From: Paraspadella gotoi
Lineage: Eukaryota > Chaetognatha
DNA: 64,000 nt
NCBI GenBank assembly: GCA_051294375.1
Contig: JBJCIZ010000239.1
Span: forward strand, 1,630,581-1,694,580
Reading direction: 5' to 3'
Positions 42,546 to 55,269 of the stretch are shown here, one piece after another. The notes below the pieces were generated by a model, which did no database searches, was not told where the DNA came from, and saw only the letters and a program-made list of their open reading frames with translations. Position 1 is the first letter of the stretch. Every line of letters starts with the position of its first letter. A program made the position numbers and the translations under genes.

Positions 42546-45356
42546 TCAGTTTAAGTTGAGTTCTCGTAAATGTTCGTGAATGATGACGTTTCTGCAGCCT
42601 TCGAAGACGCGGGTGATGTTTTCCGTATCCGTGGCAACCGTGAAATGTTTGAAGCAATTGTGATAGCAGTGCCAATCTCTGGAATGAAAAATAACGGGAT
42701 GGAAACGAAGCCATGAGTATTACAACGAGAAACTTACCTCACGAAATTGCCGGCACCATCTTTATGAGGTTTGGTTACGATGGCAGTGAATCGAGCTTGG
42801 ATGTACATCTTTGCTCGTTCGTACTCGTAATCTTTGCTGAAAAACGGAGAGGAAATTATTTGACTAAATAAAAATATTAAAATGTACTACTTAGTATTTC
42901 AGGATCAGAATAAATGTCTTCAAATCATTTGCACATTGCACTGAATAAAAAAAAAATTAAACTTAAACACATTTAGATTTTATTGAAGAAACTTTTTCAA
43001 ATAATTTGTCATATTAGACGATTAGAAACTAAATACACGAACCAATGACCTTTACCATAAAGCTTGACAGAAAAGAACAGCTCGAACTGGCTCACACCTG
43101 TGGGGACTAACTGTTGCCGGGCATTGGTAGTCGGCAAAGTCGGGAAAGAAGTCTTCGAGTCGGACGCCGTTCTCGATGGATTCTTTGAGGAGATCTTGCT
43201 TGTTCATGAAGAGGATGACGGATCGATTTCTGAGAAATCGATTGTTCCAAACCAAATCAAAAGTCGTTTCCGCCTCCAAGAGACGATTCGTCTTCCCGTC
43301 TTCGCGAAGCGTCAGGCAGAAATCGCTGCGGAAAGGGATTTTGTCTTTTAAATCTTATTTACATATTGCGGTCGCGTTATTCGTTTCAAGAAGAAAAAAA
43401 ATAATTAAAATAAAAAATCAAACTATTTTAATGAAGGGGATAAATTACAAAAAAATATTTTTAGTTACATAGATGTGAAGAACAAAATAAAGTCATTTGG
43501 TTTCAGTCGCTAGGTTCGCTCACAGTTCCTTTTTTTTAAAATAACAACAACAAACTGAAGGCTTAATTAAAAGACTTGAACGCACCTGCTGGCGACGAGG
43601 AAGATGATGGCCGTGACTCGATCGAAGACCTGAATCCATTTCCGCCTTTCCCCCTTTTGGCCGCCGACGTCGAAGAGGTGGATCTTCACCGTTCCCCCGC
43701 CCTCCATTAGCGGGAGGCGAATCTCGAACTCGGTCCGTTGAATCTATTAATGTATTAAAACATCATAGTACTACATTTTAATTATGTTCAATTATGTTTA
43801 TGTTCAATTATGCTCACTGAGCATTGTGTCTATGTATTTGCTACTCGGGTGTTCCGCTCGATGTACTTTGTTGAATTCCAGATGTAATAATTTCCAGAAA
43901 CTTCAACGTTCACCCATTTACAAATTGGGTAATTTTAACAATATATTATATCTCTAGAATTTAGAATCTCCTCGCGCATACCTGCGTGGTCATGATCCGA
44001 CATCTGAGAATGTCCTGATCGTTGGGGATGTAAGACTCGGAGCGAATTCGGTCAATCTTTTCGAGGTAATACTTGGCGCTGTCCAAAAGTTGATACTGGT
44101 GAAATTTCCGCATGGTTTTCTGTTTAAAAGTAAGAAGTTAAGTTAACAAAGAGCCAAATAACTAAGTCGGGTTATTGAACACTTCGCTCAACGATCTTCC
44201 ACACCTGAATACCCGCGTCGTTCCATAGTGCTTGGACGTGGTCGTAAAAAACGTCTGGCCATTCTTGTAGTGGTTGTTCGTGTTGAAAATCTGTCGGCAG
44301 CAGAAAACAGCGAAAAATATGTAAAGCTTAAAGCTTAAACTTTTTTTTTAAATAAAAAACAAACCTCACCGGAAGAAACAATCTCGATGGGTTTAAAGGT
44401 GAGGATGTAATCCAAACTTCCCTGATTGGAGGGATTGTCGAGAGAGATGCCGTACTTGACGCTCGCCCGCGCCAGACTGGATTTATAAAAGGGAAGGATT
44501 TACGACGGATTGATGTAAGGGATGATTATTTAATATGATATTAAATGAGATTGAATTTCTCAATCTCATTTACATATTGTAGTGTTGAACTTGAATTGAT
44601 ACGTTTTCATTTTGGATTTCAATATTAGTTCTATTTCTCTGTTTTTCGGTACTTAATTATAGTCTTTAGCAATACTGGTGATTAACAGTAATTATGGTAA
44701 TGTTTTAATTGATTAATTAATTACTATAATTTAGTACTTTATTACTTAGAGATTGAGTTACTCATATTTGGTTATCTCTTTATTAGTTCATAAGTTTAAC
44801 CATTATTCAGATATGGTTTTGGGGACGCAATCTCTTGTTGGAGTCCATATCTCCTTATCAGAGCTCAATAAGCACAAGATAATAAAGTTCACTCAGAGTC
44901 TCACCACAAGATAGACTCGTGAAGATTTCTGCGTATGTCGGGAATTCTCGCCTTTCTCTCTTTATCGTCGAATCCTTGAGTGTTTATGAGTCGCATCTGC
45001 CGGAGAAATTGGGTAAACTATTTTAAAGATTCAAATAGTTAAACCAATGATCTAAAAATAAACCATAGAGTCCATACGTAGAAACTGTTAAACCTTGACC
45101 CTTCCTCTTCACCTGCTTAACAAAAGTGCTCTTGCCGGACTCTCCCGTCCCCAGCAACAGCAGCTTGATGATGTTGTTGTCCTTTTCAAAATCATCCCGA
45201 TTGGCTTTATCGATGGCCCGGCTTTTGGCCGTCGCGGGATCGCTGTCGAAAATATAAAAAAAAAATTGTTTAGATAAAATCGCATCTCCTCGAAACGTTC
45301 ACAAATTCACCGAAGAAGCTAAGAACAAACCTTCTGCAGGGACAGACTTGCGCCAT
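42546..45356 (-). CDS. Divergent Gs-class heterotrimeric G protein alpha subunit
   Basis: GTPase relaying GPCR signals. Exons: 45356-45331, 45242-45113, 44996-44905, 44476-44370, 44290-44205, 44119-43982, 43743-43586, 43325-43098, 42836-42738, 42678-42546, giving 398 residues with every phase matching. Nucleotide motifs: [13 protein letters not shown] (P-loop), [11 protein letters not shown] (switch I arginine), [12 protein letters not shown] (switch II), FMNKQD, and ATDTEN near the end. [13 protein letters not shown] and [11 protein letters not shown] align best with Gs, whose C-terminus has CRDIIQRMHLR. Odd points: the N-terminus MAQVCPC lacks Gly2, so there is no myristoylation, but it has two cysteines for palmitoylation. 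The receptor-contact tail is ELNLN instead of YELL. It could be a lineage-specific Gs relative. Confidence 0.88.
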
Positions 45357-45974
45357 TGGAGAGAGTGTGAGTTTTTGGCGTGTCGATCAAGAGGGCGATC
45401 CCAGAATCCTTTCTCGTTTCAGCCTTTCGAAAAAAGTATTTGTTTGTTTTTATTGTAAAAAATAATATACAATAATATACAATTTTATAGACATCGTAAA
45501 CTCACGCGGTATGAGCGTTGTCCGCTCTACGTCGCTCGTGATTTGTATAAGACGCATGGCAGTCGCGAGCTTCGGTGGATTCTCGATGTAGAACCTTCGT
45601 TACATTGGAAGACGAATTTGTCCGGAAAAACTCTCCATTGTGGAAGTTAGGTTACTTAATTTAGTTTTTTTTGCAAATCTACTGGAAAATAACTTGAATT
45701 TAGCACCGATCGCGGTATTTCAACGTCGAATCTAGTTAAATTAATATGAAAATCTCGAAGAGGGAAGACGGCAATTGGATTCACGTGATAAGGCATAACA
45801 TCAAAAAAGTGCAGGAAAAATTTTTTTTGCCATCAAAAAGGTTCCAACCACCAATTTTTTAAAAGTCTTGAGCTCTCCCACCCAGAAACTTAGTCGACTT
45901 GAATTATTAAAATTTCAACCTTTTGATTTTGTTCTCTAAACTACGATGGCAACCAATCACTATTTTTATTTCCG
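45357..45974. other. Spacer between G alpha start and sulfotransferase stop
   Basis: About 620 bases without a supportable gene; the promoter of the G alpha gene is expected here. Confidence 0.45.
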
Positions 45975-47762
45975 TCAAAATCGCAACTCGAACTCTTTCA
46001 AACTCTTCGCGATTCCAGTCGACTTAACGATGCCATCCAATTTATTCACTTCTTCCGAAGTCATCTTCGTCCGATGAGTCGTCAATCGCCTTCGATTGAA
46101 CGGACTCATTCTCTGAGAATCTCGACGCAGCGCCGTGGACAAAGTTTTCTCCAAACCGCAAAAGGGCAAAATCGTCTGGGTCCAAATCGACGGGTTAGAA
46201 ATCAAAACCTCGTACGATATCGGCAATATGGCGTCGGCGTATTCCGACCGCCTCTTCAGCTCGTAAAGCGTCAACGTGCCCACGAGAAAGAAGCAGAAAA
46301 AGTGGGCCGTCAAAGACGACCGTCCCACCGAAACTGGTCTTCCTTCCACAAGCGTTAAAAACTCTTTGTCGTTCTTCTCAAAGTCGAGCTTCTCCACCCA
46401 CGAAAATCGAGTCGCCCATCGATCTTCCGAAGCGACCACGCTCTTCAAACCCGCCTTCATCGCGGACGGAAAGATGGAAGCAATGCGCGACCCGAAAGGA
46501 TCGGGAAACAGCCGCCCGAGGATTGGCAACCGATCGCCGAATCCGACGGGATCGCTCAAAAGCTCCGTGGCGACGCGGAGCCACGAATCGAAAGATTCCA
46601 TCGGATTCCGATGAGTGAAGAGGAAACGGAGATCGAAGGGAAGTTGGTCGCGCGAGTCGATCACGTCCTTCATCATCCAAGGAACCACGACGCAAAGTTT
46701 GACGGCGAGGAGAGAGACGTCGCATCTGACGAAGAGCGTCTTACAGACAAAAAGAAAGACTGGGGAGAAAAGCCGCGCCGCGCGGGACGAATCCGCGAGG
46801 CTTAAGAAGAAAAGATCGATCGGCGCCTGCGGTTCGCTGATCGCGACGCAGCCGGAGACGTCCTCGAAGTGCTGCAGCATGACGGTGCTGCCGCAGCGGG
46901 GAGGGCTGGACATGACCACCACTTTCTTCATTTTTTTAGCGTCGGCGTCGGAATTGAGTCTCGCCAATTCCGCAAGGGCGAGATTTCGAAAAACCTCGAG
47001 CGGAACGACAGCGAACTCTTCGGCGTAGTCGAGGACGGAGAGAAATGCAAAGGGGCTCACGCTCGAGTGATATACGTCGATTCCTGATCACGGTCGTGGG
47101 TGAGAATAATTCTAATTTTGTCAAACTGAGGCCGTATATTCACACCATCTCACATCCACCATCGTTCAGCCAATCCCATTGGCTCAGAGGGGGAGCGCAC
47201 CATCCCAAGTGTTACGTTCCATCCACAGTCCTAAAGACTTCCAAGTGTTGGCAAAGCGAGACCGTCCAAGAGTAACCGCGCCAATGACAGGAGGCGTCAC
47301 TGAGGGTCGCTAACCCCTAACGCCAATGGGCATGACAGGCCACATCGACTATTGCCATAAAACGACCTTAATTTTTAATTTATCTTCTCCCACTTAATTT
47401 TCATTAACCACTAAACCGGAGTTGACAACTCGACATCCCTCACCTTCGGTGGTCCGGACGAGTGTCACTCCGATATCAGAAATATTATACAGATGCACAC
47501 GAGGATCGAGCCAAGCGAAAGAGCGTAGATTTTCGTATCTGGCGTGCACGTGAAGACAACTATCCAACACATTTCCTAAACTTTCCCGCAATTTGAATCG
47601 CCAGACGACGCGACGAACTTCGACGCGACGATCGTCTCGATATTCGCCGAAGAGAATTATCCAAAATTTTCGCGACAAAGCGAATATGTTTATGAGCGGC
47701 AGAAAAACAATGACGTACAAGAAAAATCTCAATCCTGTCGACCAAGAATGGCCAGCAGCCAT
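45975..47762 (-). CDS. Sulfotransferase-like type II membrane protein
   Basis: Two exons, 47762-47444 and 47083-45975, give 475 residues in phase. A hydrophobic stretch at residues about 10-30 (FFLYVIVFLPLINIFAL) would serve as a signal anchor in the Golgi. At the start of exon 2 VVVMSSPPRCGSTVMLQHF carries the P-loop-like PRxGST motif that binds the 5'-phosphate of PAPS. DLRFLFTHRNPMESFDSWL fits the 3'-phosphate-binding strand and RxP region. No heparan, chondroitin or tyrosylprotein sulfotransferase signature was seen, so the substrate is unknown. The 360-base intron contains a SINE-like copy. The domain call is firmer than the enzymatic role. Confidence 0.7.
47211..47366. repeat. SINE-like repeat copy
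   Basis: Aligns with 14841-15003 (gttacgttccat, cttcc, ttggcaaagcga, cactgagggtcg, gccata). It sits in the single intron of the sulfotransferase-like gene. Confidence 0.7.
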
Positions 47763-48019
47763 TTTGGGGCAGTGATTGTGGTTTTAAGTGAAAAAAAAAC
47801 AACCAATAACAACGGCGTCGGTGTAACTAGAAAATGTAACGAAACTTAAACTAAATATTTTCTGAAAAGGTAATTTCGTAAACATTTCGTTCAAAAAAAC
47901 TTGAGAATCCAAAAAGCCAAATCAAACCATACTTCGAGCCTTTCATTCCGCTAAAGACTAAAAGTAACAAAAAAAAAAGCAATTCCTAACGAGATAAACA
48001 TGAACAAAAGGAACAGTCA

Positions 48020-51000
48020 TCATTTTCTCTTTTGCTTCATCTTCAACTTCTTCCCCTTCAACGCTCCTTTCCTCGCCGCCCCCACGACTCCCTTGAATTG
48101 TCCCCTCAGCTTTTTGACCTTTCGTCTGTTCAACGATTTCGAGTCCAAAGGAAAATAAGCGTAAGGATCCGGTTTTCCCTTCTTCTTCATGTCCCCCTTG
48201 GCCTTTTTAGATCGATACTCCGTTCCGAGACCCGGGTCCTTGGATGGAGCTTCTTTGCCGATCGGCCGGTGAATGCCCTTTCCGCCGGCGACGTATTTCG
48301 CGGGTCGTTGGTCTTCTTCGTCTTCTTCATCGTCCTCGTCTCTCCACTTGACTTTCCTCTTCTTCCCGATTCCGGCCGGCCCTTCCAAGGCTTCCATCAA
48401 CTCGTTCATCTCCAGCGTCACTTCTTTCTTCTCCTCCGCCGGCGGCGGCTCCTTCGGGTCCGTGAAGATGAACCGCCCGTCCGGCGCTACTTTAAAGTCG
48501 TGCTTGACGCCGGATCGTTTTCCGGCGGCGTCACCGGCGGCGGGTTTGGAGGTGAGCACCTTTCCGGCGGCGGAGGGATCGAGGAGATCGACGATCTCCT
48601 CCTCGTCTCCCTTCTCCTCGAGCCAGGCCTCTCTCTTTTTGACGAGGCGTTTGGCCTTCAGCTTCGGTCGTTGACGACGAGATTCATCATCTTCCTCGAC
48701 GTCGCTGTCGTCGCCCAACATGTCGTCGAAACTATCTCCGCGGATTTTTAAAGTCCCTTCCTCCTCGTCTTCTTCCTCCTCCTCTTCCTCTTCCTTCTTT
48801 TTCTTCGCCTCCTTCTTGGTCTTCGTCTTGTGAATGTTAGAGACGACTTTCTTGAAGCAATCGGGAACCATCTTGATCAGCACCTCGACGCCCAGAGTCT
48901 TCAGCGCGATCGACAAAACGATTCGGATCGACTTCCTGAAGGCCTTCTTGTCCATCTCGGAGAACTCTCCCAATGCCGTCGTCAACTCTCTCGCGTTGTT
49001 GCCGAAATCTCGAATGTGTGATTTTTTGAGAAGCAGCTTGGCCAGAGGGAGAACGTGCTTCAAGATGGGTTTCTTTCCTGATCTCAGAAGAACGAGGCAG
49101 ATTTGAAACAGTTTGTCGCGCGCCGCGGGATCCACCGAAGCCGAATGTTCCTTCAATACGTGAGTGACGGCGACGGTGGTGGCGGCGACGCTAGTGACGT
49201 CTCCCGCGAGACCCGCGCAAAGCGTCTCGATGACTTCGCCCACGACTTCGCTCTTGGTTTTTTCGTTCGCGAGCCATTCGGCCAATCGTTCGATCGACTT
49301 GGAGAGGAAGACCAAAGCGTCGCGAGTCGTTTTACCCGAGGCGCCCCCGCCGCAGCAGACGACGGCTTCGGGAATGAGTCTTCGAAGAAATTCCGGCCGC
49401 GGTTCAGAGAGGGCGGCGACCAGCTGCGTCAGGGAACGCAGGCGCGGCGACTTGGCTGCGGCGCCGGCCAGGGAAAGCGACGACACTAACGTCTTGCAGA
49501 GCTCATCCATTTTGGAGACGACGAAGGGCGAGTCTCGTTTACACATTTCTTCCAAGATGCGGTAGCACTTTTTCTGAGTCCCCTTGTCGGGCGACTTGAG
49601 GAATTTCACGACGAGGTCATAGGTTTCCACCAGGGATTTCTCGTTCATCCGTGGTGTCATGGCGACAGCGATGTCGAGCAGCTTGAGACGGCGTCCTGAA
49701 GAAATTCCGTCTTCGCCGAGTTTAGGGAATAAATTTCCAACGAAGCCGTGGACGATGTCGGCGTCGGCCACGCCCACCACGACGCGGATCGTCTCCAAAA
49801 CGGCCAACGGCGAAGACCCGATGTCCTCTTCCGAAGTGTAGAGGTTGAAAAGAATCGGGAGATAATTCTTAGCGAATCTTTTCACTTCGAGTTTAGATTC
49901 ATCGTCTTTCGCTTTGAGGATGAGATTTCGCAGGGCGGCCATGATCTCGTTCCTAACATCATCCCGCTCTCGGAGCAAAACGCCGAGGGTCCTGGCGAGG
50001 CTTTTGAAGGTGGCCACGACATCGGTGGCGCCGGAACAGAATCCGGGAAGGAGGCACCAGATTTGATACTGAAGGACCTCGTAGACTTTGGCCTCGGCCA
50101 TCTTTTCCTCCTTGGCTTTGGCAACGGCGCGATTGTATAGTTTCGAGGAGAGAGGAAGAAAGTATTTAACGAAAAATGCCAACTCGGTTCCTTCGATCCA
50201 ATCCCGCAGAACGGGAAGCAGCCAAGAGCGCGGGAAATCGAGGGCGTCAGATTCCGAGCCGGAAATCTGCAGGGGCAGGGCGCCAAGGACGAATTCGGGG
50301 CCGACGGAGCGGACGGCCTGACCGACGGCGGAATCCAGAGCGGCCTTGTGGGAAAAAGTGGGCGTTTCCCTCAACTCGGCGAGAGCTTGGAGCGATTTGA
50401 AGAGAGGACCGCGATCCTCCTTGAAGTATTCGCCCAATGAGCGAAAGGCCTTGCCGAGAATCTCGAGCGAGTGTTCCCAGACAGAGTGGTATTGAAAGTT
50501 GAGACAGTTCTGGAGACTGACGAAGATGCGGTGGAGGGGAGTTGAAGGATCCTTGGAGGATTTTTTCACTCGATTTTTTTCTTCTTCCGGGATTTTGGCC
50601 AAACATTCTTCGAGGAGAAAGACGAGGACAGACTTGGAAGATCCGACCAACGCCTCGTCGTCGGAGAGGAGAGACGTTAAACAGACGACGACGAACTTGG
50701 GAAGATGAGAAAGGCCGAGGTTCGGATCGAGGAGGAAGAGGTTGGTGTGAGCTCTCTTCATGACCATCAGCCACGCGGAGAAGGGCTGGGCGTCTTTGAG
50801 GTGCGGCTGGAAGTCGTAGAGCGCCGTTAATATTTGGGCGTTGAGCTGGGGCGTCATCGCTTTGGGTTTCTTCTCGAAGGTCGAGTGGAGGACGTCCAAG
50901 GCTTTGGTGACGACGAGAGCGTTGCCGAGAGTCATGACTCGGAGAAGAGTCTCGCTGACGGATTTGAGACTTGGCGCCGGGAAGAGGGACAGGGTCTCTT

Positions 51001-52116
51001 TGAGAAGTTCCAAGGAGTAAAGAGTGGCGAAGCTGGTTCGTTCTCCGCCGGATTCTTCGATTCGCCGGACGAGGTGGTCGGCGACGGCGGAGGCAGCCGG
51101 GTGAGTCGCCGGAGGGTCGGGTCGCAGCATGACGGCGCTGCCGCGGAGGATCGAACAGACGGCGACTTGAGCGGCGGCGCGGATCTTGGGCTTCTCATTA
51201 GTCACAAATGTCAAGAGACTTTGGAAGACCTGAGGGAATAACAGTCAAATATTTTTTTGTTTCTTTAATTGTGAAATGAAGTGAAATGTCTCACGAACCC
51301 AACCTACCTGCAGCGAGTAAGGTTCTCTCCAGACGGCCGACTCTAAAACTCTCAACATCCTGGCCAAACACCTCAACAGAGATTTCGTCAACGACGTAGG
51401 CGGATCAGCCGCCACCGCCGCCAATTTCGCCGTCAAGATTCCGGCGCACTCGGAGAACTTCTTCCGCAGGACCGGCTCGCCGACGCGGCGCAGGACGAGG
51501 CTGAGGAGGTAGGAGGCTGCGGCGAGGGTCTCGACGCGAGTGTCGGGAAGAGCAGCCATCGTGGTCATGAGGACGGCGAAGTATTCCGTCTCAGACTCTT
51601 TGCCGCCGCGAGTTTTAATAACCTTTGGGTCAAGTGAATTAATAATAATGCAGATGTCTGGACATTGCAAGAAAATATTGCAATCCAATAAAAGTACTAG
51701 TCAACTCCCACCTCTGTAACAGCGGCCAGCAACGCGAGGATCTCCTTCTGCGCGGCAGAGTCTCCGTTAGAGAAAAGAAGGACCTTGTTGAAGGAAGTGT
51801 TGGTGCAAGCGGTGAAGCCGGTCGCCCAGGTGCGGAAGGTAGCGCCGCTGGAGGCCACGCTGACGGCGTCGTCAGCGTCGTCTCTCATTTCGTCGTCGCC
51901 GTCGTCGTCGAGTTTCTTGAGTTGATCGGCGAGGGAGGCGCCGAGACCGCGGCGTGGCGGACCGGCGCCGGTTCTTCCGAAACGAGAGGTGAGGTCGTCT
52001 CGGTGCCGGAAAGAGTCCGGATTGGACGAACCGCTCTCGCCTTTCTTCCATTTGTTTCTCTTTCCGCCCGCAAGTTTTTTTACGGTTCGGACGGATTTTG
52101 TTTTTTTCGTCGCCAT
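48020..52116 (-). CDS. RRP12: RRP12, ribosome biogenesis HEAT-repeat protein
   Basis: Nucleolar export and maturation factor for pre-40S and pre-60S particles. Three exons (52116-51712, 51622-51308, 51229-48020) give 1309 residues, close to the human length. The N-terminus is basic (KKTKSVRTVKKLAGGKRNKW). The long middle consists of HEAT-type helical repeats, for example LYSLELLKETLSLFPAP and VWEHSLEILGKAFRSLGEYF, typical of RRP12. The C-terminal 250 residues are acidic then lysine-rich (Glu run near 48750-48800, GRFIFTDPKEP, ending KKLKMKQKRK), also a family trait. The last exon of 3210 bases is by far the longest coding stretch in the window. The stop is 258 bases from the sulfotransferase start. 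Confidence 0.95.
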
Positions 52117-53202
52117 TTTTTAAGGAGAAAAGAATACCGGGAATTACACTAAACGGGCAAAGTAAAATAAATTATAAAATAAATTGCATTGTGGAAAAGC
52201 ATGTAGATGGTAAAAAAAATGCAGACAAAAATGACAATTGTAAATAATCAAATTAATAATTGACGAGTTTTTTTAAGGTCGCGATGTCCAGCTGATATCG
52301 GCCGTAGAAGTGGTGGTTTTTTTAGTTGCGCCGCGAGTACTCGCGGAGCAAGTCTATAAGTCACTTTTCGGTCGGTCTGTCCGTCTATCCGTCCTACTTA
52401 TATTAAAAATGCATATAATTTGCCTACAGTTGGTTGCTCATTTGTTAAGACAGAAAAAAAACTCAAATCTAAGGGACTGCTTGCGCCGCCTTCAGGAAAA
52501 CCTAAAACTATAAAGAATAAAAGACGGAATTTTGATGCAGTGCAGTGCAGACATGTCATGTGATGTGATGTGATGTGATGAAAGGGAAATACACATTAAA
52601 ATAAAGTCACTGCGGCGCAACACATTGGAGTTACCGTTTTTGTTCGTTGATTTTAGTGTTCGAAGAATTACATTGCTTTGCGTCCAATGTGTCAAATTTA
52701 AGTTTATAGAATTATTATAATATTATTATAATATAATAATATAATAATAATAATATATATATTATATAATAATAGTATACAAAATAGCGATATATAGTGT
52801 GGTGTATAGTTTATTNNNNNNNNNNTTTTGATGCAGTGCAGTGCAGACATGTCATGTCATGCGATGTGATTAAAGGGAAAACACATTAAAATAAAGTCAC
52901 TGAGGTGCAACACATTGGAGTTACCATTCTTGTTCGTTGATTTTAGTGTTCAAAGATTTACATTGCTTTGCGTCCAATGTGTCAAATTTAAGTTTATAGA
53001 ATTATTATAATATTATTATAATATTATATAATAATAATAATATATGAAATTGGTACAACCAATCTAAAAATTATCCATTCATTTAATAAATAAGCTATCT
53101 TGCCCCTGACTTTGGACAGGCTTTGGTGGTTTAAGGCCTCCATCTATATTATATAATATTAGTATACAAAATAGCGAAGAAAGATACTGGTGTATAGTTT
53201 AT
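52117..53202. other. Spacer with assembly gap between RRP12 and POFUT2
   Basis: About 1.1 kb holding a 10-N gap (52816-52825), a duplicated segment on both sides of it, AT-rich ATA repeats and a copy of the 250-base repeat. No gene was seen. Confidence 0.7.
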
Positions 53203-53204
53203 TC
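52530..53204. repeat. Duplicated segment on both sides of an N gap
   Basis: 52530-52815 and 52826-53204 are the same sequence (both begin ttttgatgcagtgcagtgca, both run on to tgtatagtttatt) with scattered substitutions and indels. The right copy has about 100 extra bases (53043-53144), which are the 250-base repeat. A failed overlap merge of two haplotypes explains this best. Confidence 0.85.
53043..53144 (-). mobile_element. 250-base repeat, truncated insertion present in one copy only
   Basis: Reverse-complement match to the 3' end of the 15576 element (ttgtaccaatttcata to ggcctcca). It is absent from the equivalent point of the left copy of the flanking duplication, where the AT repeat runs on uninterrupted. 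The flanks share a tatat string that may be a target duplication. Confidence 0.7.
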
Positions 53205-55269
53205 AATAAACAATGAGCCATTTTGAAGGCGGCTCACATTCCGCCTTAACACCGCAAAGGCGATTAAATATTGTGTCAGGATGAAAGCCCAGGATTTGTC
53301 GTTCTTCTTGAATTCTGAATAAAGGGAATGAGAATTTGATATAATAAATAAATCAATCAATCATTCAATTTCTCTCACCGAAAACTAAACGTGGACTCGT
53401 GCGTCCCCACGAAATGTCGAGCGTGAGCGGCGATCCACTGATCCACGATGGCGACGCCGCCGTCGCCCAACTTTTTTAACGTCGCCGCGGAAGGAACGAA
53501 TCTCAGCGCCACCAACGGCGGATCGGCGCCCTTCCCATCGTCGCCCACTCCGCGAAGGAGATCGGCGAAGGAGCGGAACTCCTCGTCGGGGGCGTCGGTG
53601 GCCACGAAGACGCGGGTCACATTGACTCGTCGCGCGGCGGCGTTGACTTGACGGGCGGCGGATTCGAGGGAAGGGACTTGGTCGCCCCGGGCGCGGATGT
53701 AATCTTTTCGTCTGAAGAGGAAAATGAGGCCAAAAAAAATGTCAAAGAATCTAAGCTAAAATCCTCCCCTCCCTTCGCCAACCTCAAATGCACGGCCAAG
53801 TAAGGCCCACCCTTGGCCTCCCCCGCCTTCCTCTCCATCTTCCTCCAATCCGCTTCCATAATCGTCCCGTCCGCCTCGTCGCTCGAGTCTAAAAAGCTTC
53901 GCCGGAATCCGTCGCCGACTGCGCGGAGCTCTCCGGCGAAGACCATCGAGCGCCGCGCGGCCCAGTAGAGGGCGTCGCCGTAGGAGTCGTGGAGGAGAGT
54001 CTCGGCGCGCTCGAGGAGAACGGCGTCGTCGTCGAGGGCGGAGAGCGTCGACGTCATGGAAGAGGCGTGGCCCATGACGGAGAGGCACGTCAGTTTTTTG
54101 GCGTGGAAATGGTCGTGGTGGCCCCAGAAATAACCTGACGGGGAAAAGATAAAAACTAATATATCAATTTCTAGCTAACAAAATAACGAATAATAATAAC
54201 TGAATAATAAACGATTAGCCCACCTCTCCACTTCCCGTCCTCCAACGTATATCGATGATCTCTCTCTTCGCATTCCTCTTCTTCAATTCGATCTTCCCAA
54301 TTTCCGTCGAAGGGAAAATGTTTCAAATGAAGAACGCGATCGACGAAAGGCTCATTTTCGTGGTTGTTGTTGTTGTTGTTGTTGTTGTCGTCGTTAACTT
54401 CGCCGAATCTTTCCCTGACGTAATCTTCGAACTCGATCGCTTCCACGAATCGATTGATCGAAGGCAAATCGAAGAAGTTTCTCCATGGTAATCCTCGCTT
54501 GGGGGGGGGGAGTATTTGCGAATAAGGGCATCAGGTTGTAACATGAAAGACGTCTTCCCCGCTTTTTTCTCGTACCTGCTCCGCCAAACCTTCCGACTGC
54601 CAATGATAGAGCGGCCCCCAGGGCGGCAGCACCAGCACCCAGTGGTCGCGGCGACACTGGCGCGCGGCATCTTGTATAAGGGGGTATGTTTGCCTGAGAT
54701 AAGATAAGCATATAACTAGGTACCAAAGGTTCAGTGTTCATTAATATAAGACTATATTTAGCTACTAGAAAACCATGAAACAGAACTAATATCAAAATCC
54801 AAAATGAAATTAGACACATTTAGATTCAATACTGCAATATGTAAATGAGATTGAGAGATTCAATCTCATTTAAGATCATATTAAATAATCATCTCTTACG
54901 CTTGCAGCTTCTCGACGAAGACGGCGAGGCGGACGAAGACGTCGCGACGGAGGTTGAACCCTTCGCCCCGATTGACTTCGTAGAGGAGGAAGCGGCGTCG
55001 GGGAGGCTTATCGCCCTTTTCAAATTAATAAGTTAATAATTAATAATATTATGAATTAAAAAAAGTTATTTTTTTTCTCTCTCTCTAATAATTTGTGAAA
55101 TAAGCTTGATATTTCCTACGTCTTTCGAGTGACAGTGATTCTTTTTCAAATCATCGGATGCGTATTTCGCTTTTTCGTGATTCTCGTTTTCATCCTCGAA
55201 GCCCAAAATGTAATTGTGACAATAGACGATGAAGAACAAATACAAAGCAAAGTTCGTCCTTCCTTTCAT
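53203..55269 (-). CDS. POFUT2: Protein O-fucosyltransferase 2
   Basis: ER enzyme that adds O-fucose to thrombospondin type 1 repeats using GDP-fucose. Exons: 55269-55120, 55015-54900, 54693-54576, 54497-54224, 54134-53783, 53711-53379, 53314-53203, giving 484 residues in phase. The signal peptide MKGRTNFALYLFFIVYC is followed by FLLYEVNRGEGFNLRRDVFV and VLVLPPWGPLYHWQSEG, both strongly conserved in POFUT2. Further on are RSMVFAGELRAVGD, YLAVHLRRKDYI with the catalytic-site arginine region, VFVATDAPDEE, and GGVAIVDQWIAAHARHFVGT followed by STFSFRIQEER. An acidic, Asn-rich insert with eight successive asparagines from an (AAC)n tract sits near residue 165. The C-terminus ends KWLIVY as in relatives. 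Confidence 0.95.

Noticed and set aside
42532-42714. Open frame ending KLTRNE as the G alpha C-terminus
   Set aside because: It is a shifted frame. The spliced frame from 42678 keeps ATDTEN and the Gs-like helix and stops at 42546.
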